NCBI RefSeq assembly: GCF_009727055.1
Contig: NC_052354.1
Location: forward strand, 51,091,415 to 51,155,414
Source of the DNA: Benincasa hispida
Taxonomy: Eukaryota > Streptophyta > Magnoliopsida > Cucurbitales > Cucurbitaceae
Length of the DNA: 64,000 bases
Direction of reading: 5' to 3'
Positions 23,626 to 35,728 of the stretch are shown here, in pieces. The position numbers were made by a program, and so were the translations under genes. Under the pieces are notes generated by a model, which ran no database searches, was not told the origin of the DNA, and saw only the letters and a program-made list of their open reading frames with translations. Each line of letters opens with the position of its first letter. The stretch's first letter is position 1.

Positions 23626-24540
23626 GTCAAACTCTTTCTCAAGAGTTAAGAGAGGCTTGTCGTAGTAGGAAGATTATCTCCCATCCTACGAGATATATGG
23701 ATTTAACAGAAGCCCATGTCATCATATCTGATGATGGCATTGAGGATCTATTATCTTTTAAAATGGCAATGAAAGATGTTGACAAAGATGAATGGGTCAA
23801 AGCCATAAATCTTGAAATGGAATCTATGTATTCCAATTAAGTCTTGGGACTTGTAAATCGACCTGATGGGATAAAACCCAAAGGTTAAAAATGGATCTAC
23901 AAGAGGAAAATGGGTGTAGATGGAAAAATTTAAAGCTTCAAAGCAAGGCTTGTAATAAAGGATTATACCCAAGTAGAAGGGGTTGATTATGAAGAAACCT
24001 TTTCTCCTATTGCCATGTTAAAATCTATTCACATTCTCTTATCCATTGTCACATATTATGACTATGAAATATGATAAATGGATGTCAAGGCTACTTTTCT
24101 GAATGACAATCTTGATGAGAACATCTATATAAACCAACCAGAGGGATTCATAAAACAAGGTTAGGAGCAACATATTTGTAAGCTAAAATGATCCATTTAT
24201 AGATTGAAGCAGACATCCAAATTTCGGAAGATAAAGTTTTACAATGCAGTCAAATATTATGGTTTTGAACAAATTATTGATGAACCTTGTGTTTACAAGA
24301 TAATCATCAAGAGTACTGTTACTTTTCTAGTGTTATATGGATATAATATCTTACTCATTGGGAATGACATAAGATTTCTTACTGACATTAAAAACTAGCT
24401 ATATTGACAAAATACTTGTCAGATATTTGATGCAGAATTTCAAGAAAGGTAACTTACTTTTAGGCATGGAATTACCTTGTCTAAGGAACAATGTCCTAAG
24501 ACACCTCAAGAAATTGAGGAAATAAGATAAATTCCATATG
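23626..24540 (+). pseudogene. X reverse transcriptase
   Basis: Blocks in order: FKMAMKDVDKDEWVKAINLE (about 23758-23820), KARLVIKDYTQVEGVDYEE (about 23940-23998), FSPIAMLKSIHILLSIV, MDVKATFLNDNLDENIYINQ (24079-24138), and YGFEQIIDEPCVYKIIIKST (about 24258-24318). The catalytic box is altered to VLYGYNILLIGN (about 24330-24363) where Y-V-D-D is expected, so it is dead. Stops and a frameshift occur near 24180-24200. Confidence 0.9.
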
Positions 24541-25200
24541 CATCGACTAAGGGCAGCCTCATGTATGCCATGTTGTGTACAAGGCTAGACATATGCTATG
24601 CAGTTGGGATTGTCAGTAGGTATCAATCTAATCCAGGATTTGATCATTGGACATTAGTAAAAACAATCCTCAAGTATTTTAGGAGAACGTGGAACTACAT
24701 GCTTGTGTATGGTACTAAGGATCTTGTGCTTACAAGATACACTAACTTTGATTTTCAGATTGATAAAAATTCTAAAGAATCTACATTAGAAGCAATGTTC
24801 ACTCTTAATAGGGGAATTGTAGTCTGACGCAACATAAAACAAGGTTGTGTTGCACACTCTACTATGGAGACAGAATATGTAGCTGCTTATGAAGCTACTG
24901 AGGAAGTTGTTTGGCTAAGAAAATTCTTGATTGATTTAGAAGTTGTTTTAAATGTCTTTGCCTATCACTATTTACCGTAACAATAGTGGTGCTGTGGCAA
25001 ATTCAAAGATACCTCAAAACCATAAGCGAGAAAAGCATATAGAATGGAAGTATCATTTGATATGGGAGATTATGCAATGAGGAAGCGTGATTGTCACGCA
25101 AATAGCACCAGAGCATACCATTTTTTATCCATTTACCAAGACTCTCATGACTAAAGTGTTCGAGACTCATTTAGAAGGTCTAGGTCTACGGGATATGTAT
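24541..25200 (+). pseudogene. X RNase H
   Basis: The open stretch 24561-24827 starts MYAMLCTRLDICYAVGIVSR, the conserved RT/RNase H junction, and includes LTRYTNFDFQIDKN (first Asp). STMETEYVAAYEATEEVVWL (about 24857-24920) has the catalytic Glu. QNHKREKHIEWKYHL and IVTQIAPEH follow to VFETHLEGLGLRDMY (about 25160-25200). A stop follows the first part and a frameshift follows the second. Confidence 0.9.
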
Positions 25201-25312
25201 CACTTAGACCAGAGCAAGTGGGAGATATGAATGGTATATTGTATGCCCTAGTTATTGTATTTATCTTTTTCATGTATTGTACATACCACTAACTTAAGGA
25301 CAAATAGGAGAT

Positions 25313-25834
25313 TATCAGGATTTATGTCCTAAATCTCATAGTCTATGTATTTTGTAAACAAATTATTTATAAATAAATAAATAAATTATTTATTTAATGA
25401 ATAAAGTATTCTTCATTGTTTGCATAATTCAAAAATCCAAGAAACCAAGATCCGAGGCTAGTTAATGTAACTTTAATAGTATGTTGTTGACATATAACTT
25501 GATCGCGTTCAAGGAATAACCTGAAAAAGTCTATAGTATATGTTGGGTACCTTATCCTGGTAAATATATGGATATGACTCACTTTGTAAATGTTACAACA
25601 GTTGTAGGTGTTACAAACGATTTGATCCAAATCGTTCATGTGATGACATGCAAGTGAGGGTATCCTATAGAGTGAGTCTGTATAAGATCGGACCACGAAA
25701 TATAATCTCTTCGTTAATTGAAGAGTTTTATATTTCAAACGATAACCATGTAACTCGATCTTAATCTTAATTGAGTTATGAACTCCTGCTCATAAGAGTC
25801 GTTCTTTTATTTTTATGGGTGAGAGTGGCCTTAG
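25313..25834 (+). repeat. X 3' LTR, first 522 bp
   Basis: Preceded by AAATAGGAGAT (polypurine-like). Starts TATCAGGATTTATG, aligned with TGTTAGGATTTATG at 9909. It is cut after GAGAGTGGCCTTAG, the same point where the 5' LTR copy continues CTGCCAACTCAATATGCC. Element Y begins at the next base. Confidence 0.9.
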
Positions 25835-27746
25835 TGTTGGAGTTGACACCCTAAATCTCGTGGGTCTTGTAGTTTGTAATTGTGTTGTACAAACAATTTA
25901 TTTATCTAATAAAATCTAAGGTATTTTATTTGACATTAGTAGTATTAAACCATAGAACCAATAGACTAAGATCCAAGGTTTTATTTTGTAACTTAAACAT
26001 ATATGTGGAGATATACAAATGAATCATGTTTAAATGATAACCTAAACGGTCTGTAGTAGATGGATAAGGCTATGTACTTTATCCTAGTGACACTACTACG
26101 AATATTGCCTGCTTTGTAGTTGTTACAATTGTTGTAAAGTGCTACAAATGATCTGATCATGCTCATTCATGTAGAGATGTATGAGCAAAGGTGTTCTATA
26201 CACAAAGTTTGTATAAGATCAGACTACGAAATGAATAGTCTCACTATATAGCATCGTTAATAAAAGAGACTTACATTTCATCAGGATGACCAAAGGTGAC
26301 TTAACCTGAATCTGGAGTGAGTTATGGACTCCTGCCTATGAAGATGGTCCTTTGATTTGCATAGGTGAGAGAGGCCTGCATCGCCAACTCAATACGCCTT
26401 CCATTTTGGGGATGTGTTTGATTGGGGAGCTGAGAACGGAGCTTCACAAGAAGAAATTCACTCCTTCCCTACTATTAGGGAAAGTAGGGAAATTTCTCCC
26501 TTAAGGGCTGATTCTAGGGCTTGAACAATATGGCGCCACACCCTTTCCTAACCTGAGAGGAGTTTGGTCATAGTTGGACTATGACTTATTGTTTATTAGA
26601 GGGATAAGTGATACTTAAAGAGTTAGATGTAACTGCATAGGCAAAATGGTAATTTTGGCCCAACCGTACTTACGAGCAATTTGTGAAGGGTCAACGCACC
26701 GTTCATTGGTTATATCCAATGGATACAGAAATATATCTATAGTGCAAAAAGTGCAATTGTCGATCTTGGAGTGACCAACAGTTAATGGAAGTTGGTTAAT
26801 TTAATTAAAGAGTTTAATTAATTAATCAAGTACCATTGGAGCTTCAATCTATAGGTCCATAAGGTCCCTTCGGTAGCTCAACCGGGATTAATGAGAATTG
26901 AATTAATTTTAGATTAATTTGAATTGTTCAAATTAATTGACGAAATTAATTATATATGATATAATTAATACAAAATTAATTATATGTGATATAATTAATA
27001 TAATGCATTTTATACATTATAATATAAAGTTTAATTTGAGAGGAAATAAATATTTGAATATGATTCAAATATTAATTATATGAATGTGATTCATATAAAT
27101 ACTATAGGTTAAATTAATATGAATTTGATTCATATTAAATACTATAGGTTAAATAAGAGAATATCAAACTATAGGTTATATTGTATATGATATAATATAA
27201 ACCGTAAGTTATGTGTTATATTAGATATAACATATAGTATAATATATGTTATGTATAGTAAGTTAGTCGTTATATATATATATATAATCTAAATTTAAAT
27301 TTTGGTTTTTGTTTAGTTTTTTTCTTCTTTCCCCGGTAATGCACGCACAACTGAGGAGGATTACTCAATTGAATTCTTTGAATCCTCCTCTAAAAAATCA
27401 CTCTTAGCCAAAATTACACAAAGCTAATACATTCTTGTGATTCTCACCCTATAGAGAATACAAAGGTCCCATTGTGGTGGTGTCCAACTTCAATTCGTTA
27501 GTTTCTGTCTTTTGGTGTGTTCGCGTTCTAAGGAGAATGTTGGGATCGTGATCGAAGGGGAATTGCGCAAAGAGTCTAGTCTTCAAGGGTAAATATTCCA
27601 AAGCCTAATTTCTCCTCTTGTTTTTTCTTGTTTTAGTATGTTGTATATTATCTACATTCTCGTTTTTGAATTCTGAATTTTAGTTTCTATATAAAAATAA
27701 AATTGGGTCACGATTCGCTTCCACACAGGTGTTCACGCATCATTCA
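25835..27746 (+). repeat. Y 5' LTR
   Basis: 1912 bp, TGTTGGAGTTGACACC to ...CGCATCATTCA. It contains the family blocks TTACGAGCAATTTGTGAAGG (about 26671) and ATATCCAATGGATACAGAAA, and the dyads GGATAAGGC-N5-ACTTTATCC (26062-26084) and TTACAA-N3-TTGTAA (about 26125). Confidence 0.95.
27271..27287. repeat. (TA)n run in Y 5' LTR
   Basis: About eight TA units just before the TTTAAATTTTGG block. The second Y-type LTR has a longer palindromic TATA stretch at the equivalent place (51349-51377). Confidence 0.85.
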
Positions 27747-27748
27747 AT

Positions 27749-27760
27749 TGGTATCAGAGC
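27749..27760 (+). promoter_or_regulatory. Y primer-binding site (tRNA-iMet)
   Basis: TGGTATCAGAGC two bases after the LTR end. Confidence 0.95.
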
Positions 27761-30700
27761 CAGGTTGATTTTAGTCCCAATTTTATTTTTCTGGAATTAA
27801 ATTCATAGTTAATGGTGGGATTTTAGTGTTTCTACATTTATGTTTGATGAATGTGAGGCATTGTAATCTTAGATGTTTTCGGGATTGGTCTATCTAGTTT
27901 TCTACTTTATTTTACAAAGCAGTATGTAAGGACTTGTTGTTTTTGGACGTAGTTTGCTATTGAGTCTATAATTATTATAGTTCAGGTCGTTCATGATGTT
28001 TTATGGCGTAGATTTAGATAATTCGAAGTCCAATCGGAGGAGAATGGAGCAAAAATGCATTGTACAAAAGGCGTTATGTACAGTAGCGTTGCGATACTAG
28101 GGTGGCAAACGGAAAAAGTTTTCGTAGTGTCACGACACTAGGGTACAGCATCATGACGCTCCGAGGCATTTTGACACGATGCAGATCGGTTTGGCGAGTA
28201 GTTTGCAGTCTAAGCGGTTTGAATCGGCGGTTCAACTCCTTTAGTGGTCTAGCAGCAATTTTTGTAATATTTAGTTTTTTTATTAATGAAATTAATATAA
28301 TAGTTATATTAATTTAATTAATGGTTAAGAGGCCAATCCCAGTCCAACATATTGCATGTATTGGATGTATGGTTAATTTTATTTTATTTATGTCATAATG
28401 TATGTCATATAGTCAAAATCTCACCATAGGATATGCATTAATTCATGCATCATTTTAATATAAATGTTATATTATAAGCTTGCATGAATTTATTTGAGCA
28501 TGTTCAAGCATCATATAATATAATAGTTATAATATATGTTGGTATGCATAAATAACATATCTATGCATCATTTATATTACAAATGTTATAATATATAGTT
28601 TCTTATGTATGGTTTTGTAATTGTTTTTCACTACTTTAGTATATAACTATTATGTATGGTATGTAATGAAAAATGAATTGCATGTTGCGTGACACCATTT
28701 TAGGTTAATTATAAATGTTATAATTTTTCAAAGTATGTCATTAGATGTAAACTTAAGTTTTAAATTGTTTCATTTTACTTTATAATAGTTATAAAGTAAA
28801 TGAAATTATAAATTAAAATCTATAATAAAGAGTTGCATGCTAACATAGGTTGCAATATTTTTTTTTAAATAGTTTAAAATTTGATTCACTTTAGATCAAA
28901 GATCATTTCTAATTAGATTAGAATAGGTTTAATCTTTTAATTAGTTTAATAGGATTAAATTAGTTTTTCATAAAAGATAAAATTTGTAAAAAATGTATTT
29001 ATAAGGGACCTTTATCTAAGGACAGTTCTATCTAGACTGGGGTATTTAAGCTGACGGAAATGGAATATCCCTACCTAGAAACTGATCTAGAATGTGAATT
29101 AGATAGATTTATTACAAGCATGCAATGGTTGATTAAAGTTTGTTAAAATGTTTAATGAACAATAATCAACTTTTTTTTAACTATCCAAAGTAAATGTTGT
29201 TGGGATTGAAATCCTAAATCTCTTTGTAATCTCGTGTTTGTAACTTTGTATAAACATATTGTTATTAATAAAATAAATGTCATTTTATAAGCATATACTC
29301 AATCCAATAAACTAAGATCCGAGGTTATTTCATGTAATTTAGATAAGTATGTAGGGACATACAAGTGGATCTTGTTTAAATAATAACCTAAATGATCTGT
29401 AGTAGATGGATAAGGTTGTGTACCTTATCCTGGTGACGCTACGGATACGACCCGCTTTGTAGGTGTTACAAGTATTGTAAAGTGCTACAAATGATCTGAT
29501 CCTGAACATTCATGTTGAGACATGTGAGCAGGGGTATCCTACACAAAGAGCTTGTATAAGATCGGACCATGAAATGATTAGTTTCTTTATATAACGTCGT
29601 TAATAATAGAGACTTACATTTCACTAGGATGACCATAGATGACATGACCTGAATTTTGAGTGAGTGAGTTGTGAACTCCTGTTCATTAAAGCGGTCCTTT
29701 GATTTATATGGGTGAGAGTGGCCAGATTTCCAACTCCAAGCCTAGTATTTTGGGGATTCGTCTGACTGAGGAGCTGGGAACACAGCTACACGAGACGAAA
29801 TTCATTCCTTCCCCGATGTAGGGGCAAGTAGATAAATTGCTCTCTTAAGGGCTGATTTCAGGTCTTGAATTTAGTGGCCACACCTTCTCCTAGCCCGAAA
29901 GAGACTTGGACATAGTTGAACTATGAATTAATGTTCATTAGAGGGATCAGTGGTACTTAAGGAGTTAGATGTAACTATAAGGGCAAAATGGTATTTTTGA
30001 CCTAGTTGTACTTACGAGTAATTTGTGAAGGGTCATCTTACTGTTGATTGGTTATATCCAATGGATACAGAAATTTATCTGTAGTGCGAATAGTGCAGCT
30101 ATCAGTCTTTTGTGGAATGATCGAGAGTTAACGGATGTTGGTAATTTAGTTAAAAAGTTTAATTAATTATCCTAGTACCGTTGGAGCTTCAATCTACAAG
30201 TCCATAAGGTCCCCTCTGTAGCTCAACAAGGATTTAATTGAAAATTAATTTTGGATAATTTGAAGTGTTCAAATTAATTAAGGGAATTCATTATATATGA
30301 TATAATTAATTAAATTAATTATATATGTGATATAATTAATATAATGTATTTGATACATTATAATATAAGGTAATATGAGAGGAATTTGAATGTGATTCAA
30401 ATACTAATTATATGAATGAGATTCATGTAATTAAATTTAATATAAATATGATTTATATTAAATACTATATATAAGTTGAGAGGAATTAAATGTTTGAATA
30501 TGATTCAAATATTAATTATATGAATGAGATTCATATAAGTAAATTTAATATAAATGTGATTTATATTAAATGTCATATATGGTTGAGAGAAAATACATCT
30601 ATAGGTTATATTGTAATTGATAAAATATGTAACTATAGATTATGTGTTATATGGGATATAACATATAGTTTATTTACATATAATAAGGTTGTTATTATAT

Positions 30701-32027
30701 GTATATTTATTATTAATTTAGTTTTATTAAATTAACATTAATTAATTAAAGGGATGGAGTTACAACTCTCTCCTCCAATTTCTCTCAACCAAGTACATGG
30801 TTGGTCAGATAGATGAAGGGTGATAGGATTCATCTTTCATCTTGGATTTACTGAGATATAGGTTCTCTTTGAAAGAAACACACAGAAGAGAGAAGTTCTC
30901 TAAAAAAAATCCCTCTCTTCCTGTCCATCTCCTTCCCTTTTCCAAAGATTCAAGCAAAGCCCACAACTATGCTTGAATTCTTTGTCCCAAGAGAATACAG
31001 AGGGTTCTCAAGTGGTGGTGTCCTTTTTGGAGAAGGAGATCCATTCGTGACTTGTTCGAGGGATTCTTGACGAAAGTGTTCTTCAAGGGTAAGGGTTCCT
31101 AAAATCCTAAGTTTCCTTTAGTATTGCATGTTATAATTTATGTAAATGCATATCTTGTTATTGGTTTACTGTAAAACATAAATTCAATGAAAAATAGAAA
31201 TTGGGTCGATCTTGCTTCCGCTTAAGGATCTCTCCTCAGTTAGAGTTCCTTCAAATGTTACATTGGGAAAAGTTAAGAAATACTTAGTAAATATAATTAG
31301 CCGTATTTTTATAAGTTAATTAACCCTAGGTAAAACACTTAGTTGGAGGGACTTGAGGTATATGATACTTCATTTTTCCTATCACGTTTCTCCCTAAAAG
31401 TTCACACCACGAGACCTGTACTTGGCCAGGCACCTTTGCTTGTGTCCCCTACATGTGGTGTTTATATAGGTCAAGAACAAGGTGAATGGGGAGAGTGTTT
31501 ATAGTAAGTGGGAGCGGGACGTGTGTCAACACATCCCACGGTCTCTCTCATTAGTTTGTAGTAAACTTTCATGCTCGGCTTCAAGACACCATTGTTTGTG
31601 TCTCCCCATGGATGACATTTGCATGACTTTTTATTCAAACTCTAGAAATGGATAGGATTGCTTCAGTTTTTGTCCCAATTAGTTTTTTCCTATGGTTGGC
31701 TCATTGGGAGAAACTCTAGAATCTAAAATGAGGGGTTACACTTACAAGAAAATGTTAAATTAAAAATTTCTGGACCTTATAATGGTGACTAATAATTATA
31801 GGAACAAGAGTTGTTCTGATATAATTATTGGTTGAGATAGTCTCAATTCAGTGAAGGGGTAATTGATCATCCTACAGTGATTCTTACCTTTCCCACTGAA
31901 ACATCATTGCAAAATAGATGTCACAAAAAGTGCATTAACTTATTTTTCTAAATTGATTGGTCGTTTAAACTGGGCAATGTTTGTATAACTAATATAGATA
32001 AATTGTACGTTTTTAGCAATTTCAAAT
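27761..32027 (+). other. Y untranslated leader, split by solo LTR Z
   Basis: About 2.2 kb of leader once Z (29198-31253 plus one AATGT) is removed. It follows the same plan as the X leader: a word patch (28080-28190, GCGTTGCGATACT, GTCACGACACT, CATCATGACGCT), then AT-rich sequence. Next come the GGGGTATTTAAGCTGACGGA block (29038), the duplicated module near 31400-31620, and sequence running into gag. The frame at 28102-28317 is not coding. It lies in the word patch and resembles nothing. Confidence 0.75.
29198..31253 (+). mobile_element. Z: copia solo LTR
   Basis: 2056 bp, TGTTGGGATTGAAATCC to ...GAGTTCCTTCA, with a perfect 5-bp duplication AATGT on both sides (29193-29197, 31254-31258). No internal region, so it is a solo LTR left by LTR recombination. 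It contains a perfect GGATAAGGT-N5-ACCTTATCC hairpin (29408-29430) and TTACAAGTATTGTAA (29466-29480). Closely related to S (62359 onward) and T (54780-55028). Confidence 0.95.
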
Positions 32028-32242
32028 ATGACAACTGCTACATTAAATTTGCTTGCCGTCGAAAAACTTAATGGCGATAACTACGTTACATGAAAAAATA
32101 CTATCAATACAATATTTATCATCATTGACCTGCAATTCATCCTCGTTGAGGAGAGTCCTCAAGTCCCACCTACTAATGCCACCCGAAATGTTTGAAGGCA
32201 TATGAGTGATGGGCCAAGGTGAATGAAAAGGTCTGAACATAT
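32028..32242 (+). pseudogene. Y gag, N-terminal fragment
   Basis: ATG at 32028; MTTATLNLLAVEKLNGDNYV then a stop where Trp is usual, the same position as the nonsense codon in X gag. LQFILVEESPQVPPTNATRNV follows. Cut at 32242 by the LTR of W. A stop shared at the Trp codon in X and Y suggests either a common inactive ancestor or parallel G-to-A decay (TGG to TGA). Confidence 0.85.
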
Positions 32243-34247
32243 TATTGGGGTTGATGCCCTAAATCTCATATGGTCCTATAGTTTGTAAACCTTGTATGAA
32301 CAAATTCGTATGTGATTAATAATATTTGATATTTTATTCGTATGTGATTAATAATATTTTATATTTTATTCACGTTATCTATGAAATATATGATATTTTA
32401 GTTGTATTAACCACAAACCAATAAACTAACATCCAAGGTTATCATTGTAACTTAAACATGTAAGTGGAAACATACAGGTGGATCATGTTTAAGTGTTAAC
32501 CTAAATGGTCTGTAGTATATGGATAAGGTTGGATACCTTATCCTAGTAACACTACGAGTATGGGCCGTCTTGTAAATGTTACAAATGTTGTAAAGTGCTA
32601 CAAATGATCTGATCATGATCATTCATTAGACATGCGAGCGAGGATATTCTATACAAAGGAGTTTGTATAAGACCGGGCCACGAAATGTTTAGTCTCATTA
32701 TATAACACCATTCAGAATAGAGATTTTCATTTCACTAGGATGACCATAGATAACATGACCTTAATCCTGAGTGAGTTGTGATCTTCTGCCTATAAGAACG
32801 ATCCTTTGATTTATATGGGTGAGATTGGCCAAATCGCCAACTCAACAAGCCTACCATTTTGGGGATTCGTCTGATTGGGGAGCTGAAAACTCAGCTACAC
32901 AAGATGGAATTCACTCATTCCCCGAAGCAGGGGTAAGTAGATAAATTTCTCCCTTAAGGGCTAATTCCAGGTCTTGAACAATGTGGCGTCATACCCTCTC
33001 TTGGCCCAAGAGGGGTTTAGTCATAGTAGGACTATAATCTATTGTTCATTAGAGGGATCAATGGTACTTAAGGAGTTAAATGTAACTACAGGGGCAAAAT
33101 GGTAATTTGGCCCAATTGTACTTACGAGCAATTTGTGAAGGGTCATCATACTGTTGATTGGTTATATCCAATGGACACAGAAATATATCTGTAGTGCGAA
33201 GAGTACAGTTGTCAGTCTTTAGTGGAGTGCTGGTGGATAATATAATTAAAGAGTTTAATTAATTATTCACGTACCGCTGGAGCTTTAAGCTATAGGTCCA
33301 TAAGGTCCCCTTCGTAGCTCAAAAAAATTTAGTTGAGAATCAATTTTTTGGTTAATTTAAATTGTTCAAATTAATAAGAGGAAATTTAATTATATATGAT
33401 ATAAATAAATTAATTCAATTATATATGATATAATTGATATAATGTATTTGATACAGTATAGTTTAATTGGAGGAATAAATATTTGAATGTGATTCAAATA
33501 TATTTTCTATGAATGAGATTCATAGTTCTTAAATTTAATATAAATATGATTTATATTAAATGCTAGAGAAAAAGAACTATAGTTTATATTGTATATGATG
33601 CAATATTAAAACTATAGGTTATAAATATAATATGATAAGTTGGTTATCATATTTATTTATACTATTTATTATTTTGGATAATTAATCTTTTTTTCTCTCT
33701 AACCACCTTAGTGGGTGGTTAAGTGGTTTTTGTGGCAAATAGGAAAAATAAAAATAAGATTTTATTTTTTTCCAAAAGCACACTACACTAAAAATAGAGA
33801 GCCTATACGATAGACACTCTTGAGTATACGATTAAGGCTCATTTGCTATATGATAGTGTTTCTTCTTCAATCGTCTTCCTCTTTCAAACTCATAAACTCC
33901 TGTCTAACTAAAATAGTTAAAGCCAACAACTCTTGGGTTCTCTCACTTTGAGAATACCGAGGAATCCAAGTGATTGTGTCTACCTTTTGGTTCGTGTTTT
34001 TCTTGAAGAAGGTCTTCAAGTTCTTGTTGTTATTTGAAGAGTTCGTGACTATTCGAGGGTTATACGAGAAGAAGTGTTCTTCAAAGGTATAATCACTTGA
34101 ACCTTTTTTGTTGTTTAAAAAGCATGCTATAATTTTATTTACAATGCATAATCTGTATGTTTGCTGTAAATTTGTGTTTTCAATCTAAATGGAATTTGGA
34201 CGATTCGCTTTCGCTCATGGATCTCCTTGTAATCGAGTTTCTTCAAT

Positions 34248-34259
34248 TGGTATCAGAGC
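34248..34259 (+). promoter_or_regulatory. W primer-binding site (tRNA-iMet)
   Basis: TGGTATCAGAGC two bases after the LTR terminus ...CTTCA. Confidence 0.95.
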
Positions 34260-34554
34260 CAGGTTATAGTTCTGATTCCAAATTTCATTTTCTATAATGA
34301 AACCGTTTACAGTTTTGGTGGGTTTTAAGTTCTGCATTGCATTTAAATGTTAAATGTATGTGGATCGATGTTTATGGATGCTTTGGGGTATTAATCTCTG
34401 TTTTGCCTTTCTATTTAAATTACAAAAGTTAATTTGTAAGGACCCCTACGTTTTTGGGCATTAAACTTGCAATCGAGTCTATATTCGTTTTGTTTTTAGT
34501 CGTTCATGAAGCTTCAGAAATGAAGGTTATAGTGCGTTTCGATGGAGAAGACGA

Positions 34555-34990
34555 AACGATGGTCGCATCGTGTAGCTAGAGTTAAATGATCGTTTAGATT
34601 TTGCTATGCGTTCGTGTAGAATTCTCTATACAATCGTGTTACGTTGGCTGCATGAGCACGTAGGCACTCGATGGGTAGACGATCGTGTGGTATATGATAC
34701 TCGACGCAAGACATGCATGCTAAACGATCGTGTACACTATCATGCTCATCGCATAGTCAGTAGCTACACATCACATAGTATATGATACTCAGCGCACGCT
34801 ACTCGATCGTGTAAACTTTCATGCTTATCACATAGTTTTTAGCATGATCTCATGGTATGCACTACTCATGCACGCTGCATGATCACGTGGACTTTCATGC
34901 TCATCGCATAGTCAAAAGCTACACAATCGCATTTACACGATCTTTATACTCGATACTCGTTGCTCGACGATCAGGAGATAAACTACACGA
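34555..34990 (+). repeat. W leader word patch (ATCGTGTA variants)
   Basis: Irregular recurrence of CGATCGTGTA-like words (GACGATCGTGTGG, AACGATCGTGTACAC, CTCGATCGTGTAAAC) alternating with GGTATATGATACTCG and TCATGCTCATCGCATAG words. It is not a regular tandem array. The same central word dominates the LTRs of the unrelated element C1. Confidence 0.75.
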
Positions 34991-35377
34991 TCAAGCTGCA
35001 AGGCTTCAAGGCGAGCGGTTCAAGACCCAGTTCACTTGTTCCGAACCGGAGGACTTAACTTTTGTAATAGTTTAGCCTTTTCTTTTCCGGGTTTTTGAGA
35101 TTAACCATCCCGGTCCATCAACTTTATTTAAAAATGCATATGATGTATGTTTATTCTATATGCCATAATATATGTCATATAGTTTTAAAACCCACCATAG
35201 GTTATGCTCATGATGTATGTTTATTCTATATGCCATAATAATATATGTCATATAGTTTTGTATGATTTAAATTACTTAATGCATGCTCATGCATCATATA
35301 ATATAAGAGTTATAATATATGTATGCATACATTATAGCATATTTATGCATCATTTATATTATAAATGTTATAATATA

Positions 35378-35728
35378 AGGTCACATAAATCTCAATAGAA
35401 TTGAGAGATTGGTTAAGAATGGACTTCTAAGTGAGTTAGAAGAAAATTTCTACCTTTACGTGCCTTGAAGGTAAAATAACTAAGAGACCTTTAAATAGAA
35501 AAGGTCACAAAGCTAGAGCCCTTAGAACTTGTACATTCGGACCTCTGTGATCCTATGAATGTTAAGGCAAGAGGGGGGTCTGAATATTTCATCACCTTCA
35601 TTGATGATCATTCAAGATATGAGTATGTTTACTTAATGCAACATAAGTCTGAAGCTCTTGAAAAGTTTAAGAAATATAATGCTAAAGTTGAAAATGCAAT
35701 AGCAAAACAATTAAAACAAATCGAACAT
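35378..35728 (+). pseudogene. Y integrase, first piece
   Basis: Begins in GAG-pre-integrase (LNRIERLVKNG-like, from about 35390). The open stretch 35555-35728 gives MNVKARGGSEYFITFIDDHSR, preceded out of frame by LELVHSDLCDP with the first catalytic Asp. It ends at AKQLKQIEH. Codons after 35728 that keep the frame open to 35860 belong to the inserted LTR V, not to integrase. Confidence 0.85.

Larger units (their letters stand above)
9909..25834 (+). mobile_element. X: Ty1/copia element, 3' LTR truncated
   Basis: X comprises a 5' LTR (9909-11673 plus 18959-19105, about 1.9 kb without its insert), a tRNA-iMet primer-binding site, a 2.2-kb leader, gag, protease, integrase, RT, RNase H, and the first 522 bases of the 3' LTR. 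Element Y interrupts that 3' LTR right after ...GTGGCCTTAG. The copia domain order is clear, and every domain has stops. The rest of the 3' LTR, expected on the far side of Y, is not found in this window, so a deletion or rearrangement followed. Confidence 0.9.
32243..35377 (+). mobile_element. W: copia remnant (5' LTR and leader only)
   Basis: LTR 32243-34245 (2003 bp, TATTGGGGTTGATGCC to ...CGAGTTTCTTCA), primer-binding site, then about 1.1 kb of leader. That leader stops abruptly at ...TGTTATAATATAAGG. The next base starts Y-type integrase. The 3' LTR and all coding sequence of W are missing, together with Y's gag C-terminus and protease, so one deletion probably spans both. The LTR has a perfect GGATAAGGT-N5-ACCTTATCC hairpin (32521-32543) and TTACAAATGTTGTAA (32579-32593). 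Confidence 0.85.

Noticed and set aside
28102..28317. 71-codon frame in the Y leader
   Set aside because: It sits in the untranslated leader and its word patch. The matching leader copy at 52300 does not keep it open.
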